DNA of 64,000 nt from Cyanobacteria bacterium RI_101 (GCA_016471375.1 WGLZ01000046.1:1-64000); one strand, 5' to 3'. Numbered from the stretch's first letter, positions 7,900-17,629 are shown. Notes: generated by a model from the sequence alone, not told the origin. A program made the numbers and translations.

Positions 7900-9636
7900 T
7901 TAAGTCTTAATCGCCTCTACCGCTAACCAAGCGCCGGCGCCGTTATAGCGCCCCTGAAGCGCAAGGCGCCGGCCGGAGCGGAGAGCTTTTAATTGTAGAT
8001 CCACCTCCGGGCGCTCGGTAATTAAACAGGCGCTCAAGTTACGATTTCCCAGTTGGAAACTGAAGCGATAGTCCTGCTCTCCTTTGCAAAAGAAGGTTCC
8101 CGAATAGCTCGGCGCCGAGGAGGGGAGAAAATGGGAATTAACCTCGCACAGCGCCGACGAGGGATAGGTTTCGGGCGCATTTAAAACCCGGCGCTGTTGG
8201 TTCAACCAATCGGGATGATCCGGGGGGAGGTCGTAAAAGGGAATCACGGCGGCCGGCGCTTGGGGATCGGTCAGAAGTTGTTCCTGTAAAACTTCTGCGG
8301 GTAAAGCTTGGGGATCGCAGCGCCGCTCCACACAAAGCGCCGCGGCTAGACCCGCGGCCTGCCCTAGATTCATCACCAAAGGCTGGAGTCGCGTACTGCC
8401 GTTGGCGATGTGGGAGACGGAGATATTTTTTTCGCAGACCAAAAAGCCCAGGGTTTCCTTGGGAACCAAAGCGCCGTAGGGCACGGTAAAGGGAGTCCCC
8501 GTCCAGCGTCCGCCCCAGCGCCGGGATTTGGGCGCGAGGGGAAACTCGAAGCCGGGGTAATGGTGGTCGTTGGCGTAGTTGCCAATGGCGATACTGGTAA
8601 TTTTCTGGTCTTGGAGCGGCAACGGCGCCGTCTCGCCCTGGGGTAATAGATCCGGTTCCGTCACGGTGACTTGTCCGAGTAAACGGCGGCTTTCGCGAAA
8701 GTAGGGATGGAGGGCGAAGGCGGGATGTCGGTCTGAGTGGGGAAACGCGGAGGAGGCTAACCCCCAGCGCCGACCAAAGTTTTCCTGAAGGAAACAGGCG
8801 AAATGGTAACTGTGGTCGTAGGCTTCTCGGAGGAAGGTCGCCCGCTCCGGGGTTAACAATCGGTTTAAATCCTTGCCGTAATCGTTCCCCGCTAGGGGCC
8901 AGTTAATCATGTAGCGATTCTGGGGCAAGCGCCCATAGTTACGGAATTTTTCGGGGCCGTATTTTTCCCAGGCGCCGGCGAACAGCGCCGGGTTGTAACC
9001 CGGTCGGGGATCCAGTTTGGGCGCTAACTCGGCGCCGTAGTCCTCCAGCAGGAAAACCCAGGTGGGGGACTGGACGGGATAGGTTTCGGTGATTAGATTG
9101 GGTTCCTTGGGAGCGCTGGGTTCATCATAATCGGCGCCCCAATCCCAGCCCCAACGGTGGGGAATTTCCCCCAGCGCCAGTAAATCTCCCAATTCCGTGC
9201 CGTCGAGGGTGATTTGGGCCCGGATTTCATAGTCCGGGAAGCGGACGCCGAGGACGCGATCTTCGGTTTTCAAAACCGCTAGGGGCGCCTGATTTTTAAT
9301 CCAAGTCAGGGTGGGTAACTCCCTAGCCCAATCGGCGAAAATTTGAGCGCCCAGCGCCGGATCAAAGGTGAATAAACTGACCCAAGCATGATCCAGTCCT
9401 TCCGGTTGTCGTTGTTTCAACGTTCGCAACAACTGCCCCCACAGACCCGTCTGCCACGCCGCCAACTCATTGCCGTCCGGCGCCGCCACCCCGGCGCTGG
9501 TGAGCATTCCCCCCAACCAGGGAAATTCGCCGACTAAAACGACCCGCCGACCCCGCCGGGCCGCCTGGATCGCCGCAGAGGTTCCTCCCGTTCCGGCGCC
9601 GACCACGAGGATTTCCGTTGTTAACTGCTCAATCAT
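7900..9636 (-). CDS. FAD-dependent oxidoreductase
   Basis: The protein is 578 residues. The N-terminal dinucleotide-binding motif is EILVVGAGTGGTSAAIQAA, followed by GGMLTSAGV, in the style of the FAD-dependent oxidoreductases that include fumarate-reductase-like and xanthan-lyase-associated proteins. A second conserved region is VPYGALVPKETLGFLVCEKN near residue 390, the segment that closes over FAD in this family. No membrane segment is visible. The substrate is unknown. Its start overlaps the stop of the upstream alpha/beta hydrolase gene by 8 bp, implying translational coupling. Confidence 0.8.
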   Translation of the reverse strand: MIEQLTTEILVVGAGTGGTSAAIQAARRGRRVVLVGEFPWLGGMLTSAGVAAPDGNELAAWQTGLWGQLLRTLKQRQPEGLDHAWVSLFTFDPALGAQIFADWARELPTLTWIKNQAPLAVLKTEDRVLGVRFPDYEIRAQITLDGTELGDLLALGEIPHRWGWDWGADYDEPSAPKEPNLITETYPVQSPTWVFLLEDYGAELAPKLDPRPGYNPALFAGAWEKYGPEKFRNYGRLPQNRYMINWPLAGNDYGKDLNRLLTPERATFLREAYDHSYHFACFLQENFGRRWGLASSAFPHSDRHPAFALHPYFRESRRLLGQVTVTEPDLLPQGETAPLPLQDQKITSIAIGNYANDHHYPGFEFPLAPKSRRWGGRWTGTPFTVPYGALVPKETLGFLVCEKNISVSHIANGSTRLQPLVMNLGQAAGLAAALCVERRCDPQALPAEVLQEQLLTDPQAPAAVIPFYDLPPDHPDWLNQQRRVLNAPETYPSSALCEVNSHFLPSSAPSYSGTFFCKGEQDYRFSFQLGNRNLSACLITERPEVDLQLKALRSGRRLALQGRYNGAGAWLAVEAIKT

Positions 9637-10390
9637 GGACGGGGGGTAAAAAGTGATGGGTTTGGAGAATAGCGCCGAGGTTTAAGTCCCGTTCCAGCAG
9701 GCAGGCGTGGCCGCTGTGGGGCAGAATTTCCAGTTTCGCGCGGGGCAACTGGGCTCGCAACCCGTAGGCTTCCTCAACGGAGGGCAAAAGTAGATCGCCC
9801 CGGCTGGCGATAATTAAAGTGGGTTGGGGAATTTGGGTCAAGGGGCGCTCCAAGCGGAAGTTCCGCAACAAGTCGAGGCGCCGAGTAACCGCGTCGGGCG
9901 GTAGGGCCCGCATGGCCGTCAGTAACCGGCGCTGGTCGGGCGGATCAATACGACTCAAATTAGCCAAGAAAGGCAGGCCCACAAGGGTGGAAAAGGGCTG
10001 GGTAAACTCCGGCAACCAAGGCGTCAGCGCCGAGCCGAGGGTTAACAGGGGATTTTGAGCGAAGGCGGAGGCGGGGTTAATTAAAATCAGGCGCTCTAGA
10101 TTCCCGGGAAGTCGTTCCGCCGCTTTTAAGGCCCAACAGCCCCCAAAGGATTCGCCGCAGAGCGTCAAGGGTTCGGCGCCGAAGGTTTTATCCGCTAGGG
10201 TTAACAGCCCGTCGGCCAATTCCGGCCAGTCCGCTTGGGCTTGGGGCGCCAGAGCCAAACAGTGAAGATTGAAAAACGGCGCCAGGGTCGGCGCTTGTCG
10301 GTAAAAGAGGCGCCCGCTACCGTCCATCCCCGGCAAATAGACCAGATGGGGGCGCCCCGGCGCTAGGGGATAGGGATGGAGAAATTTCAT
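9629..10390 (-). CDS. Alpha/beta hydrolase
   Basis: The protein is 253 residues. The nucleophile elbow is LCGESFGGCWALKAAERL (Ser near residue 100), the acid is probably Asp in IIASRGDLLLPS, and the His is in ILPHSGHACLLE, so the triad is complete. The oxyanion strand is LVYLPGMDGSGR. It resembles cyanobacterial and plant hydrolases of the esterase/acyltransferase-like group. It is first gene of a two-gene unit with the FAD oxidoreductase. Confidence 0.82.
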   Translation of the reverse strand: MKFLHPYPLAPGRPHLVYLPGMDGSGRLFYRQAPTLAPFFNLHCLALAPQAQADWPELADGLLTLADKTFGAEPLTLCGESFGGCWALKAAERLPGNLERLILINPASAFAQNPLLTLGSALTPWLPEFTQPFSTLVGLPFLANLSRIDPPDQRRLLTAMRALPPDAVTRRLDLLRNFRLERPLTQIPQPTLIIASRGDLLLPSVEEAYGLRAQLPRAKLEILPHSGHACLLERDLNLGAILQTHHFLPPVHD

Positions 10391-10585
10391 CGACGGCTTA
10401 ACATTTAACCCCAGCTTATTTTAATTCGGTTCTCTCTGCCCTGACGGACTCGCTATATATAGCAGTCGCAAATTGTTTATAAATCTCCACAGTTTGACCG
10501 CCCCGTCAGGCTACGCCTGCCACCCCTCCAAAGGAGAGGAACTGCAATAATGACTTATCTGTGATAAATTCCCCTCCCGTGAAGG

Positions 10586-10740
10586 CTACCGTGTACACAT
10601 AACTAAAATAATTTCTGAAATTCTCTCAAGAACCCCTCCCTAGCCCTCCCCTTGGCAAGGGGAGGGAACAAAGATTTCTGGTTCTCCCCCTTACCAAGGG
10701 GGAGTTAGAGGGGGTTTTGACACTTGTGTATACACCGTCG
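10586..10740. mobile_element. 155-bp MITE-like element, copy 1, with target duplication
   Basis: The left end is CTACCGTGTACACATAACT. The right end, read in reverse, is CGACGGTGTATACACAAGT, giving imperfect terminal inverted repeats of about 19 bp. It is flanked by perfect direct repeats CCCGTGAAGG at 10576-10585 and 10741-10750. The interior has two dyads, around CCCCTTGGCAAGGGG and CCCCCTTACCAAGGGGG. It is the same length as, and nearly identical to, 61321-61475. No coding capacity. Confidence 0.85.
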
Positions 10741-10820
10741 CCCGTGAAGGGGGGCCTCGAAGGGGCGGGGTGGTCAATCTATCCTTGATCCCAAAGGGCT
10801 TGATTTACGAATCGCCTACA

Positions 10821-11009
10821 ACCGCTATAAGGTAGAACTTATAGCGGTATTCTCTCGACTGAGGGACATTCTTGCCCGGTCTGACCCTCACCCTAATCCC
10901 TCTCCCAAAGAGGGAGAGGGACTTTGACTCCCCTTCGCCCGCTCTGGGAGAAGGGGCTGGGGGATGAGGGCAAACAAAAGTCGTTTTCACCCGTCTGCAA
11001 ACCGCTATA
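10821..11009. repeat. Hairpin-bounded dispersed repeat (family B), copy 1
   Basis: ACCGCTATA at 10821 pairs with TATAGCGGT at 10840, and a further ACCGCTATA closes the unit at 11001-11009. The inside holds CTCTCCCAAAGAGGGAGAG and a second dyad around GGGAGAAGGGGCTGGGGG. Partial copies lie at 16108-16197 and 52616-52666. Confidence 0.65.
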
Positions 11010-11225
11010 CTACTCTAAATCTTGGTTAATCCAAGGCTTTATAGCACAAAAACTATAGTTGAACAATCTCAAGATAATTAATTTAAAAACTAAAAAATAA
11101 CTGTGTCCTCAACTAAAATTAATCTTTTCCTAACCATTTCTTAAGCTCAAGCGCCGAAAAAAGCGCGCCTTGAAGCGAAATCTTCGCCATGATAGAGGCG
11201 TCAATCTTTTATTGAAAGTCGGACA

Positions 11226-13754
11226 ATGACCTTAAGCACTAGCAATCCTCTCATCCAGGTCGAAGACGACCGCACCGGCCTCAGCGTCGAGACCCTCAAG
11301 CGGGCGCTGGCGGATAACCTCTTCTACGTTCAAGGAAAATTCCCCGCCATCGCCACCAAACACGACTGCTATATGGCGCTGGCCTTCACCCTGCGGGACC
11401 GGCTCCTACAACGCTGGCTCAACACTTTCCAGACCTATCTCAGCAAAGAAAATAAAGTCGTCTGCTACCTCTCGGCGGAATTTCTCCTCGGGCCCCATTT
11501 AGCCAATAATCTGATTAACCTCGACCTTTGGGGGCCCATCGAGCAGGCGGTGACGGAGTCGGGGCTGAATCTGCAAGAACTCATCGATCTAGAGGAGGAG
11601 CCAGGTCTCGGCAACGGCGGTTTGGGGCGCCTAGCGGCCTGTTACATGGACTCCCTAGCCACTTTGGAAATTCCCGCCATCGGCTACGGCATCCGCTACG
11701 AGTTTGGCATTTTCGACCAGGAAATCAAGGACGGCTGGCAGGTGGAAATCACCGATAAGTGGCTCCAGTTGGGGAACCCCTGGGAATTGGCCCGGCCGGA
11801 AGCGGCGGTGACGGTTAAATTAGGCGGCCACACCGAATCCTACCAGGACGAGGAAGGCAATTACCGAGTCCGTTGGGTTCCCGGTTCTATCCTCAAGGGC
11901 ATTCCCTATGATACGCCGATTCTGGGCTATCGGGTTAGCACCGCCAACAATCTGCGGCTCTGGCGGGCGGAAGCGGCGGAGTCCTTCGATTTTCAGCGCT
12001 TTAACGTGGGGGATTATTACGGCGCCGTTAACGACAAGATCACCTCGGAAAATTTAACCAAAGTCCTCTACCCTAACGACGAGCAAATCCAGGGCAAAGA
12101 ATTGCGGCTAGCCCAGCAATATTTCTTTGTCTCCTGCTCCCTACAGGACATGATCCGCATTCACCTCCACGAAAATCAGGGATTAGAAAACTTCCACGAG
12201 AGTTTCGCCGTCCAACTCAACGACACCCACCCGGCCATCGCCGTGGCGGAGTTGATGCGTCTCTTGGTGGACGAGCGCCGTTTAGCCTGGGATCAGGCTT
12301 GGGACATTACCCAAAAGTGTCTGGGTTACACCAACCACACCCTCCTGCCGGAGGCGCTGGAAAAATGGTCTTTGGGCTTATTTGGCTACCTTCTGCCCCG
12401 CCATCTGGAAATTATCTACGAAATTAACCGGCGCTTTTTAGACCTAGTGCGGATCAAGTATCCCCAGGACGGCGAGAAGCTGGCCCGCCTCTCTCTCATC
12501 GACGAAGGCGGGGAAAAATACGTCCGCATGGCGCACTTAGCCTGCGTGGGTTCCCACGCGATTAACGGCGTGGCCCAACTCCACAGCGAACTGCTCAAAG
12601 AAACCGTGCTGAAAGATTTCTACGAACTCTGGCCGGAGAAATTCAGCAACAAAACCAACGGCGTCACCCCCCGGCGCTGGATGGTGCTCAGCAATCCCCG
12701 CCTGAGCCAGTTGATTACGAATCACATTGGTCAAGGCTGGATTAAAAACCTCGACGACCTGCGGCAGTTGGAGCATTTCGCCGACGACGCTCGTTTTCGG
12801 GAACAGTGGCGGGAAATTAAACGGGACGTGAAACTGGATTTGGCCCGCTATATTGAGCGGCAAAATCATCTACTGGTTAACCCCGACTCCCTCTTTGACG
12901 TCCAGGTGAAGCGCATTCACGAGTACAAGCGCCAACACCTGAATATCCTCCACGTCATCCACCTCTACCTGCAATTAAAGAATAACCCCAACCTCGACAT
13001 TCCTCCCCGCACCTTTATCTTTGGCGGTAAAGCGGCGCCGGGCTATTACCTCGCTAAATTGATCATTAAATTGATCAACGCCGTCGGGGACGTGGTCAAC
13101 AAAGATCCCGCCATTGGCGAGCGCCTGAAGGTGGTCTTCCTGAGCGACTACAACGTCAAGTTGGGTCAACGGGTCTATCCCGCCGCCGATCTCTCGGAGC
13201 AAATTTCCACCGCCGGCAAAGAGGCCTCCGGCACTGGCAACATGAAATTCTCCCTCAACGGCGCTCTGACCATCGGCACCCTAGACGGCGCCAATATCGA
13301 AATTCGGGAAGAAGTCGGCGCCGAGAATTTCTTCCTCTTTGGCCTCACCACCCCGGAAGTGGCTCAACTGCAAAGCCGGGGCTACCATCCCTGGGATTAC
13401 TACAACGGCAACCCCGACCTTAAAGCGGTCATTGATCTAATTAACTGCGGTTTCTTCTCCCACGGCGACGGCAACCTCTTCCGTCCCCTGACGGATTCCC
13501 TACTGGGAAGCGACCCCTTCCTCGTTTTAGCGGACTTCCAAGCCTACGTCGAGGCCCAAGCTAAAGTCGGTCAAGCCTACCAAGACCAAGAACGGTGGGC
13601 GAAAATGTCCATCCTCAACGTGGCCCGCATGGGCAAATTCTCCTCCGACCGGGCCATCCGGGAATACTGTCAGGAGATTTGGCGGATTGAGCCGGTAAAT
13701 GTGGAATTGGAAGACCTCTGCCCCGACGGGCAATGTCTGCTGATCGAGCGCTAA
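11226..13754 (+). CDS. glgP: Glycogen phosphorylase
   Basis: Releases glucose-1-phosphate from glycogen using pyridoxal phosphate and inorganic phosphate. The protein is 842 residues, normal for the family. Diagnostic strings are CYLSAEFLLGPHLANNL near residue 80, LGNGGLGRLAACYMDSLA near 125, and the PLP-lysine region EASGTGNMKFSLNGALTIG near 665-690 followed by TLDGANIEI. The start ATG lies in CGGACAATGACC, after a long repeat-bearing spacer. It is monocistronic here. With glgB at the right edge, the window holds part of the glycogen degradation and synthesis set, though the two are not linked. Confidence 0.97.
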   Translation: MTLSTSNPLIQVEDDRTGLSVETLKRALADNLFYVQGKFPAIATKHDCYMALAFTLRDRLLQRWLNTFQTYLSKENKVVCYLSAEFLLGPHLANNLINLDLWGPIEQAVTESGLNLQELIDLEEEPGLGNGGLGRLAACYMDSLATLEIPAIGYGIRYEFGIFDQEIKDGWQVEITDKWLQLGNPWELARPEAAVTVKLGGHTESYQDEEGNYRVRWVPGSILKGIPYDTPILGYRVSTANNLRLWRAEAAESFDFQRFNVGDYYGAVNDKITSENLTKVLYPNDEQIQGKELRLAQQYFFVSCSLQDMIRIHLHENQGLENFHESFAVQLNDTHPAIAVAELMRLLVDERRLAWDQAWDITQKCLGYTNHTLLPEALEKWSLGLFGYLLPRHLEIIYEINRRFLDLVRIKYPQDGEKLARLSLIDEGGEKYVRMAHLACVGSHAINGVAQLHSELLKETVLKDFYELWPEKFSNKTNGVTPRRWMVLSNPRLSQLITNHIGQGWIKNLDDLRQLEHFADDARFREQWREIKRDVKLDLARYIERQNHLLVNPDSLFDVQVKRIHEYKRQHLNILHVIHLYLQLKNNPNLDIPPRTFIFGGKAAPGYYLAKLIIKLINAVGDVVNKDPAIGERLKVVFLSDYNVKLGQRVYPAADLSEQISTAGKEASGTGNMKFSLNGALTIGTLDGANIEIREEVGAENFFLFGLTTPEVAQLQSRGYHPWDYYNGNPDLKAVIDLINCGFFSHGDGNLFRPLTDSLLGSDPFLVLADFQAYVEAQAKVGQAYQDQERWAKMSILNVARMGKFSSDRAIREYCQEIWRIEPVNVELEDLCPDGQCLLIER

Positions 13755-13847
13755 CGGCGCCTACGGCGATTAAGAGGGCTGGGGAAAAGCTCTAGAGGCG
13801 CTCAGAATCTACCTCGGAAACGTCCTCCCTTCTACCCCGCCCTTTTC

Positions 13848-13885
13848 TCAGTCAGGCCCTGACGGGCTTCAGCCTTGAATGGGCC
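13848..13885. repeat. 38-bp dispersed repeat, copy 2
   Basis: Matches 101-138 at both ends (TCAGTCAGGCCCTG and CTTGAATGGGCC) with a few internal changes. Here it lies in the spacer after glgP, showing that it is a repeat and not part of the ParA-type gene. Confidence 0.7.
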
Positions 13886-13934
13886 AGTCTTCTCTCGTTA
13901 ATACTCTGAACGAACAGTTCGGCGGAGACTTGAC

Positions 13935-14105
13935 CTACTCTTTACAGTCGTCGTCCTTATCGCCGGGACATTTGCTATTGTAGGCGCTCTGGGCTTCCTG
14001 GGGATTGGCGGGAGCGCCGTAGGCCCGGGTTTGAGCCAAGGTTTCCCAACCGACCCATAAAATCAGGGCAAAGGCGAGGGTCGCAAGGATGGAATGGCGT
14101 CGCAT
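13935..14105 (-). CDS. Small exported hypothetical protein
   Basis: A 56-residue protein from the Met of MRRHSILATLAFALILWVGW. It has a basic start, a hydrophobic signal or anchor segment, and a short polar tail ending KCPGDKDDDCKE with two Cys. An upstream in-frame Met at 14129 adds eight residues and is less likely. Family not recognised. It is plausible because of the clean signal sequence, but short. Confidence 0.5.
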   Translation of the reverse strand: MRRHSILATLAFALILWVGWETLAQTRAYGAPANPQEAQSAYNSKCPGDKDDDCKE

Positions 14106-14231
14106 GGTTAATAACCTCCTAAAACACACCGTAAGGCGCGGGGAAAATCTTTCCCCACCTCTCTAGCCTAGTCGGCGCTCCGGCGCCATGTCAGTCCCAG
14201 GGCGACAAGGAAGACATGGAAAAAAAGGGAA

Positions 14232-15182
14232 TTAGGGGCTGACATGGGCGGGGATTAAAACATTAGAGCGCAGAAGCGAGCTGGGCTTAGGCATCTTTTG
14301 ACTTTCTTCCAGTAGATACTCCAAAAAGGCCCTGGCGATGACCGAGAGTTGCTTGCCGGAGAGATGGGCCACGTACCAGCGCCGTTGGATAGGGAATTGC
14401 TCGACGTTGAGCACCGCCAGTTCGCTGTGGGGGCCTTCGGAAATGAGGGTATGCTCCGATAACACGGAAATACCAAGTCCGCCGATGATAGCTTGCTTGA
14501 TGGCTTCGTTACTGCCCAGTTCCAAACGCACCTGCACCTCGACGCCATACTGGGCGAAGAGTTGTTGCACCGCTTGGCGAGTGCCGGAGCCTTTTTCCCG
14601 CATGATGAAGGCTTCGTTGTTTAACTTGGCTAAGGGCACCTGGGGCCAATTGGCCAAGGGATGATCCCGCCGGGCGATGACTACGAGGGGATTCTCTAAA
14701 AAGGGTTGGTAGGTTAATTCCAAGTCCTCCGGCGGTTGGCTGACGATGTAGAGGTCGTCTTCGTTATTCTGCATCCGGGTTTGGATTTGCTGGTGGTTGG
14801 TCACCTTGAGGGAGACGTCGATACCGGGATAGCGTTGGCAAAAGGAGCCGAGGATCCGGGGAATGAAATATTTGGCCGTGGTAATCACCGCTAGGCGCAG
14901 ACAACCCTGTTTGGTGCCCTTGAAATCCGCCACCTTCATTTCAAAGTTGTCTAGGCGCTGGAAAATATCCTGACAGGTGACCAGCAGTTCCGCCCCCGCC
15001 TCCGTTAGGTAGAGGCGCTTGCCGATCTGTTCAAACAAAGGCAGTCCAACGGCTTTGGAGAGTTGTTTGATCTGGCTGGAAACCGTGGGTTGGGTGATAA
15101 AGAGTTCTTCCGCGGCTCGGGTAAAACTGCCGTGACGGGCGGTGGCTTCAAAGACTTTGAGTTGATGGAGTGTGGCTTGCAT
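14232..15182 (-). CDS. rbcR: LysR-type regulator, RbcR-like
   Basis: About 316 residues from MQATLHQLKVFEATARHGSF. The N-terminal winged helix-turn-helix (AAEELFITQPTVSSQIKQL) is followed by a LysR substrate domain. The sequence follows the cyanobacterial RbcR/CmpR group that controls Rubisco and carbon-concentration genes, and the MQATLHQLKVFE start and GTKQGCLRLAV segment favour RbcR. The longer frame to 15266 lacks family similarity in its extra 28 residues. Its own target is not visible here: no rbc gene is adjacent. The effector in this group is a carbon-metabolism intermediate. Confidence 0.85.
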   Translation of the reverse strand: MQATLHQLKVFEATARHGSFTRAAEELFITQPTVSSQIKQLSKAVGLPLFEQIGKRLYLTEAGAELLVTCQDIFQRLDNFEMKVADFKGTKQGCLRLAVITTAKYFIPRILGSFCQRYPGIDVSLKVTNHQQIQTRMQNNEDDLYIVSQPPEDLELTYQPFLENPLVVIARRDHPLANWPQVPLAKLNNEAFIMREKGSGTRQAVQQLFAQYGVEVQVRLELGSNEAIKQAIIGGLGISVLSEHTLISEGPHSELAVLNVEQFPIQRRWYVAHLSGKQLSVIARAFLEYLLEESQKMPKPSSLLRSNVLIPAHVSP

Positions 15183-15288
15183 CGGAAATCTCGGTTTGGG
15201 GCAGGGAATTGTCCCTGACATAGAGGTTAACCTTTGACTCAAAATAATAGCATAGGTCAACGTCAATGTGTTGGCAACCCCAAACCCT

Positions 15289-16059
15289 TTAGGCGAAACG
15301 CACCGGCACCTGACGGGCCTGGAGGTAATCTTTAATTTCCGGCAGTGTCAGTTGTTCGTAATGGAGCAGGGAGGCCAACAGCGCCGCCTCCGCTTTGCCC
15401 TCGGTTAAGGCTTCGTAGATATGTTGGCAATTGCCGGCGCCCCCGGAGGCGATGACGGGAATTTCCACCTCCCCGGCGATGGCGGCGGTGAGCGCCAAGT
15501 CGTAACCAGCTTGGGTGCCGTCGGCGTCCATACTGGTGACTAAGAGTTCTCCGGCGCCCCGTCGGGCCATTTCCCCGGCCCAGACGACGGCGTCCAAACC
15601 CGTATTTTCCCGCCCGCCCCGGACATAAACCTCCCAACCCGGATTCTGGGGATCGAGGCGGCGCCGGGCGTCGATGGCGACGACGATGCACTGGCAACCA
15701 AAGCGGTCGCTAGCGGCGTTGATAAAATCGGGATTGCGGACGGCGGCGGAATTAATGCTGACCTTGTCGGCGCCGGCCCGGAGCAAAGCTCTAATTTGCT
15801 CTAGGGACTGAATGCCCCCCCCCACGGTGAGGGGAATGAAGACTTCCTCCGCGGTGCGATAGACCACGTCAATAATGGTGTCCCGCCCTTCGTGGGTGGC
15901 GGTGATGTCCAAAAAGACCAACTCGTCGGCGCCGGCTTGGTTATAGCGCCGGGCCAACTCCACCGGATCGCCGGCGTCCCGGAGTCCGACAAAATTAACG
16001 CCCTTAACCACTCGTCCAGCGTTGACGTCGAGGCAGGGTAAGAGGCGCTTGGCGAGCAT
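15289..16059 (-). CDS. hisF: Imidazole glycerol phosphate synthase cyclase subunit
   Basis: The protein is 256 residues, a beta/alpha barrel. It uses ammonia from HisH to form imidazole glycerol phosphate and AICAR in histidine synthesis. Visible motifs are [18 protein letters not shown] with the catalytic Asp, [34 protein letters not shown], and [15 protein letters not shown] near the C-terminal phosphate site. No other his gene is adjacent, as is usual in cyanobacteria. Confidence 0.97.
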   Translation of the reverse strand: MLAKRLLPCLDVNAGRVVKGVNFVGLRDAGDPVELARRYNQAGADELVFLDITATHEGRDTIIDVVYRTAEEVFIPLTVGGGIQSLEQIRALLRAGADKVSINSAAVRNPDFINAASDRFGCQCIVVAIDARRRLDPQNPGWEVYVRGGRENTGLDAVVWAGEMARRGAGELLVTSMDADGTQAGYDLALTAAIAGEVEIPVIASGGAGNCQHIYEALTEGKAEAALLASLLHYEQLTLPEIKDYLQARQVPVRFA

Positions 16060-16107
16060 AGGGCATGGGGGCGGGAGGTGGACGCTTCTATCTTATAGAT
16101 GAAAAGG

Positions 16108-16197
16108 GTTGTGACTCCCCTTCTCCCAGAATTGGGAGAAGGGGCTGGGGGATGAGGGCAAGAAGAAACTATTCTTGCAACTCTGAATACCGCTATA
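16108..16197. repeat. Hairpin repeat (family B), partial copy
   Basis: The segment from TGACTCCCCTTCTCCCAGAA through GGGGGATGAGGGCAAG to a terminal ACCGCTATA matches the right part of 10821-11009. The dyad CTTCTCCCAGAATTGGGAGAAG is strong and lies between hoxH and hisF, where it could act as an RNA hairpin. Confidence 0.65.
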
Positions 16198-16204
16198 AAG
16201 CCAG

Positions 16205-17629
16205 TTAATCCCGAACCAAGCGCCGAATCACCTCCCCTTCGGCGCTGACCACCTCCACGCTCAGGGGCATTTGTCCGGCGGCGTGGGTGGAGCAACTGAG
16301 GCAGGGGTCGTAGCAACGAATCCCCGCTTCCACTCGGTTCAGGAATCCTTCCTGGACGTCGTTATTGCGGATGTAATGTTTAGCGATCTGGGCCACGGTT
16401 TTGTTCATGGCCAGATTATTATTCCCGGTGGCGATAATCAGGTTCACCTTTTCGATCAGACCGTCCCGATCCACTTTGTAGTGATGGAACAACGTCCCCC
16501 GGGGCGCTTCGCTGACGCCCACCGCTTCCAGGCGGTTAATTCCCGCCCGGGCCCGACAGTTGGGGGAAAGAATATCCGGGTCGTCCATCAGGCGCTCGAT
16601 GGCTTCCAGACAGGCTAGGATTTCCACCAGCCGCGCGTAGTGGTAGAGGAAGGAGGAGGTCATCACCGGGCCAAAGCGCTGGCGCAGTTCCGTTAACTCC
16701 CGGTCCGCCTCCGGGGTGCCGATGTGGCTACAAACATTGAGACGAGCTAGGGGGCCGACCCGATAAATACCGTCGGGGTAGCCTAGGGGTTTGTAGTAGG
16801 GGAATTTTAAATAAGACCATTTTTCCACCGATTCGCCGATGAAGTCCTGGTAATCGTCCTCGCTCAGGTTATCCGCCACAATATTACCGGCGCTGTCGGT
16901 GAAGCGGAGATGGCCGCCGTAATGCTCCCATTCGCCGTTTTGTCCCACCAGACCCATGAAGAGGGAGGGAAACTGGCCAAACTCCGCCACCTCCGTGGGC
17001 ATCTTCTCCACCAAGGATTTAAACAAATTCAGCGCCGCGTAGAGGGTTTCCTTGGATTCCGGCAAACGATCCACAATCCAGGCCCGGCCTTCCTCCGAGA
17101 GGGGAGAGCGGACGCCCCCCGGCACCGACCAAGCGGAGTGAATTTTCTTCGCGCCGAGGAGTTCGATCACAGTCTGCCCAAACTGCCGGAGGCGAATACC
17201 GGCCCGGGCTAAGTCGGGATCGGCGGCGATCAGCCCAAAGACGTTGCGGGTGGCGGGGTCGCTGTCCCAGCCCAGCAGAAAATCGGGACTGCTGAGGTGG
17301 AAAAAACTGAGGGCGTGGGACTGGGTAATTTGCCCCAGGTTCATCAAGCGCCGTAATTTTTCTCCGGCGGGGGGAACCTGCACCGCTAGGATTTTATCCC
17401 CGGTTTTGGCCGCGCAGAGGAGGTGGCTCACGGGACAAATGCCGCAAATCCGAGCGGTAATGCCGGCCATTTCCCACATGGGGCGCCCTTCGCAAAATTT
17501 TTCAAAGCCGCGGTACTCCACCACATGGAAGCGGGCGTCGTCCACATTGCCTTGGTCGTTGAGGAAAACGGAAATCTTGGCGTGGCCTTCAATGCGAGTA
17601 ACGGGGTCGATGACGATGGTTTGGGGCAT
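16205..17629 (-). CDS. hoxH: Bidirectional [NiFe] hydrogenase large subunit HoxH
   Basis: Catalytic subunit of the cytoplasmic NAD-linked hydrogenase (HoxEFUYH) that interconverts protons and H2. About 474 residues from [19 protein letters not shown]. The first Ni ligand motif is [10 protein letters not shown] and the second is [12 protein letters not shown] near the C-terminus. The ~20 residues after the His are the peptide normally cut by the HoxW protease during maturation. The longer frame to 17755 is rejected. hoxE, F, U and Y are absent on either side: hisF is downstream and a divergent ppx upstream, so hoxH is its own unit. Confidence 0.95.
   Translation of the reverse strand: MPQTIVIDPVTRIEGHAKISVFLNDQGNVDDARFHVVEYRGFEKFCEGRPMWEMAGITARICGICPVSHLLCAAKTGDKILAVQVPPAGEKLRRLMNLGQITQSHALSFFHLSSPDFLLGWDSDPATRNVFGLIAADPDLARAGIRLRQFGQTVIELLGAKKIHSAWSVPGGVRSPLSEEGRAWIVDRLPESKETLYAALNLFKSLVEKMPTEVAEFGQFPSLFMGLVGQNGEWEHYGGHLRFTDSAGNIVADNLSEDDYQDFIGESVEKWSYLKFPYYKPLGYPDGIYRVGPLARLNVCSHIGTPEADRELTELRQRFGPVMTSSFLYHYARLVEILACLEAIERLMDDPDILSPNCRARAGINRLEAVGVSEAPRGTLFHHYKVDRDGLIEKVNLIIATGNNNLAMNKTVAQIAKHYIRNNDVQEGFLNRVEAGIRCYDPCLSCSTHAAGQMPLSVEVVSAEGEVIRRLVRD

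Larger units (their letters stand above)
10391..11225. other. 835-bp spacer packed with dispersed repeats
   Basis: No gene is supported; the 61-codon open frame inside is repeat-derived. The spacer holds a family A-like fragment near 10500-10545, a MITE-like element at 10586-10740 and a hairpin-bounded repeat at 10821-11009. The last ~200 bp before glgP are A+T-rich and presumably carry its promoter. Confidence 0.7.

Noticed and set aside
10805-10990. 61-codon minus-strand open frame
   Set aside because: Made entirely of dispersed repeat sequence.
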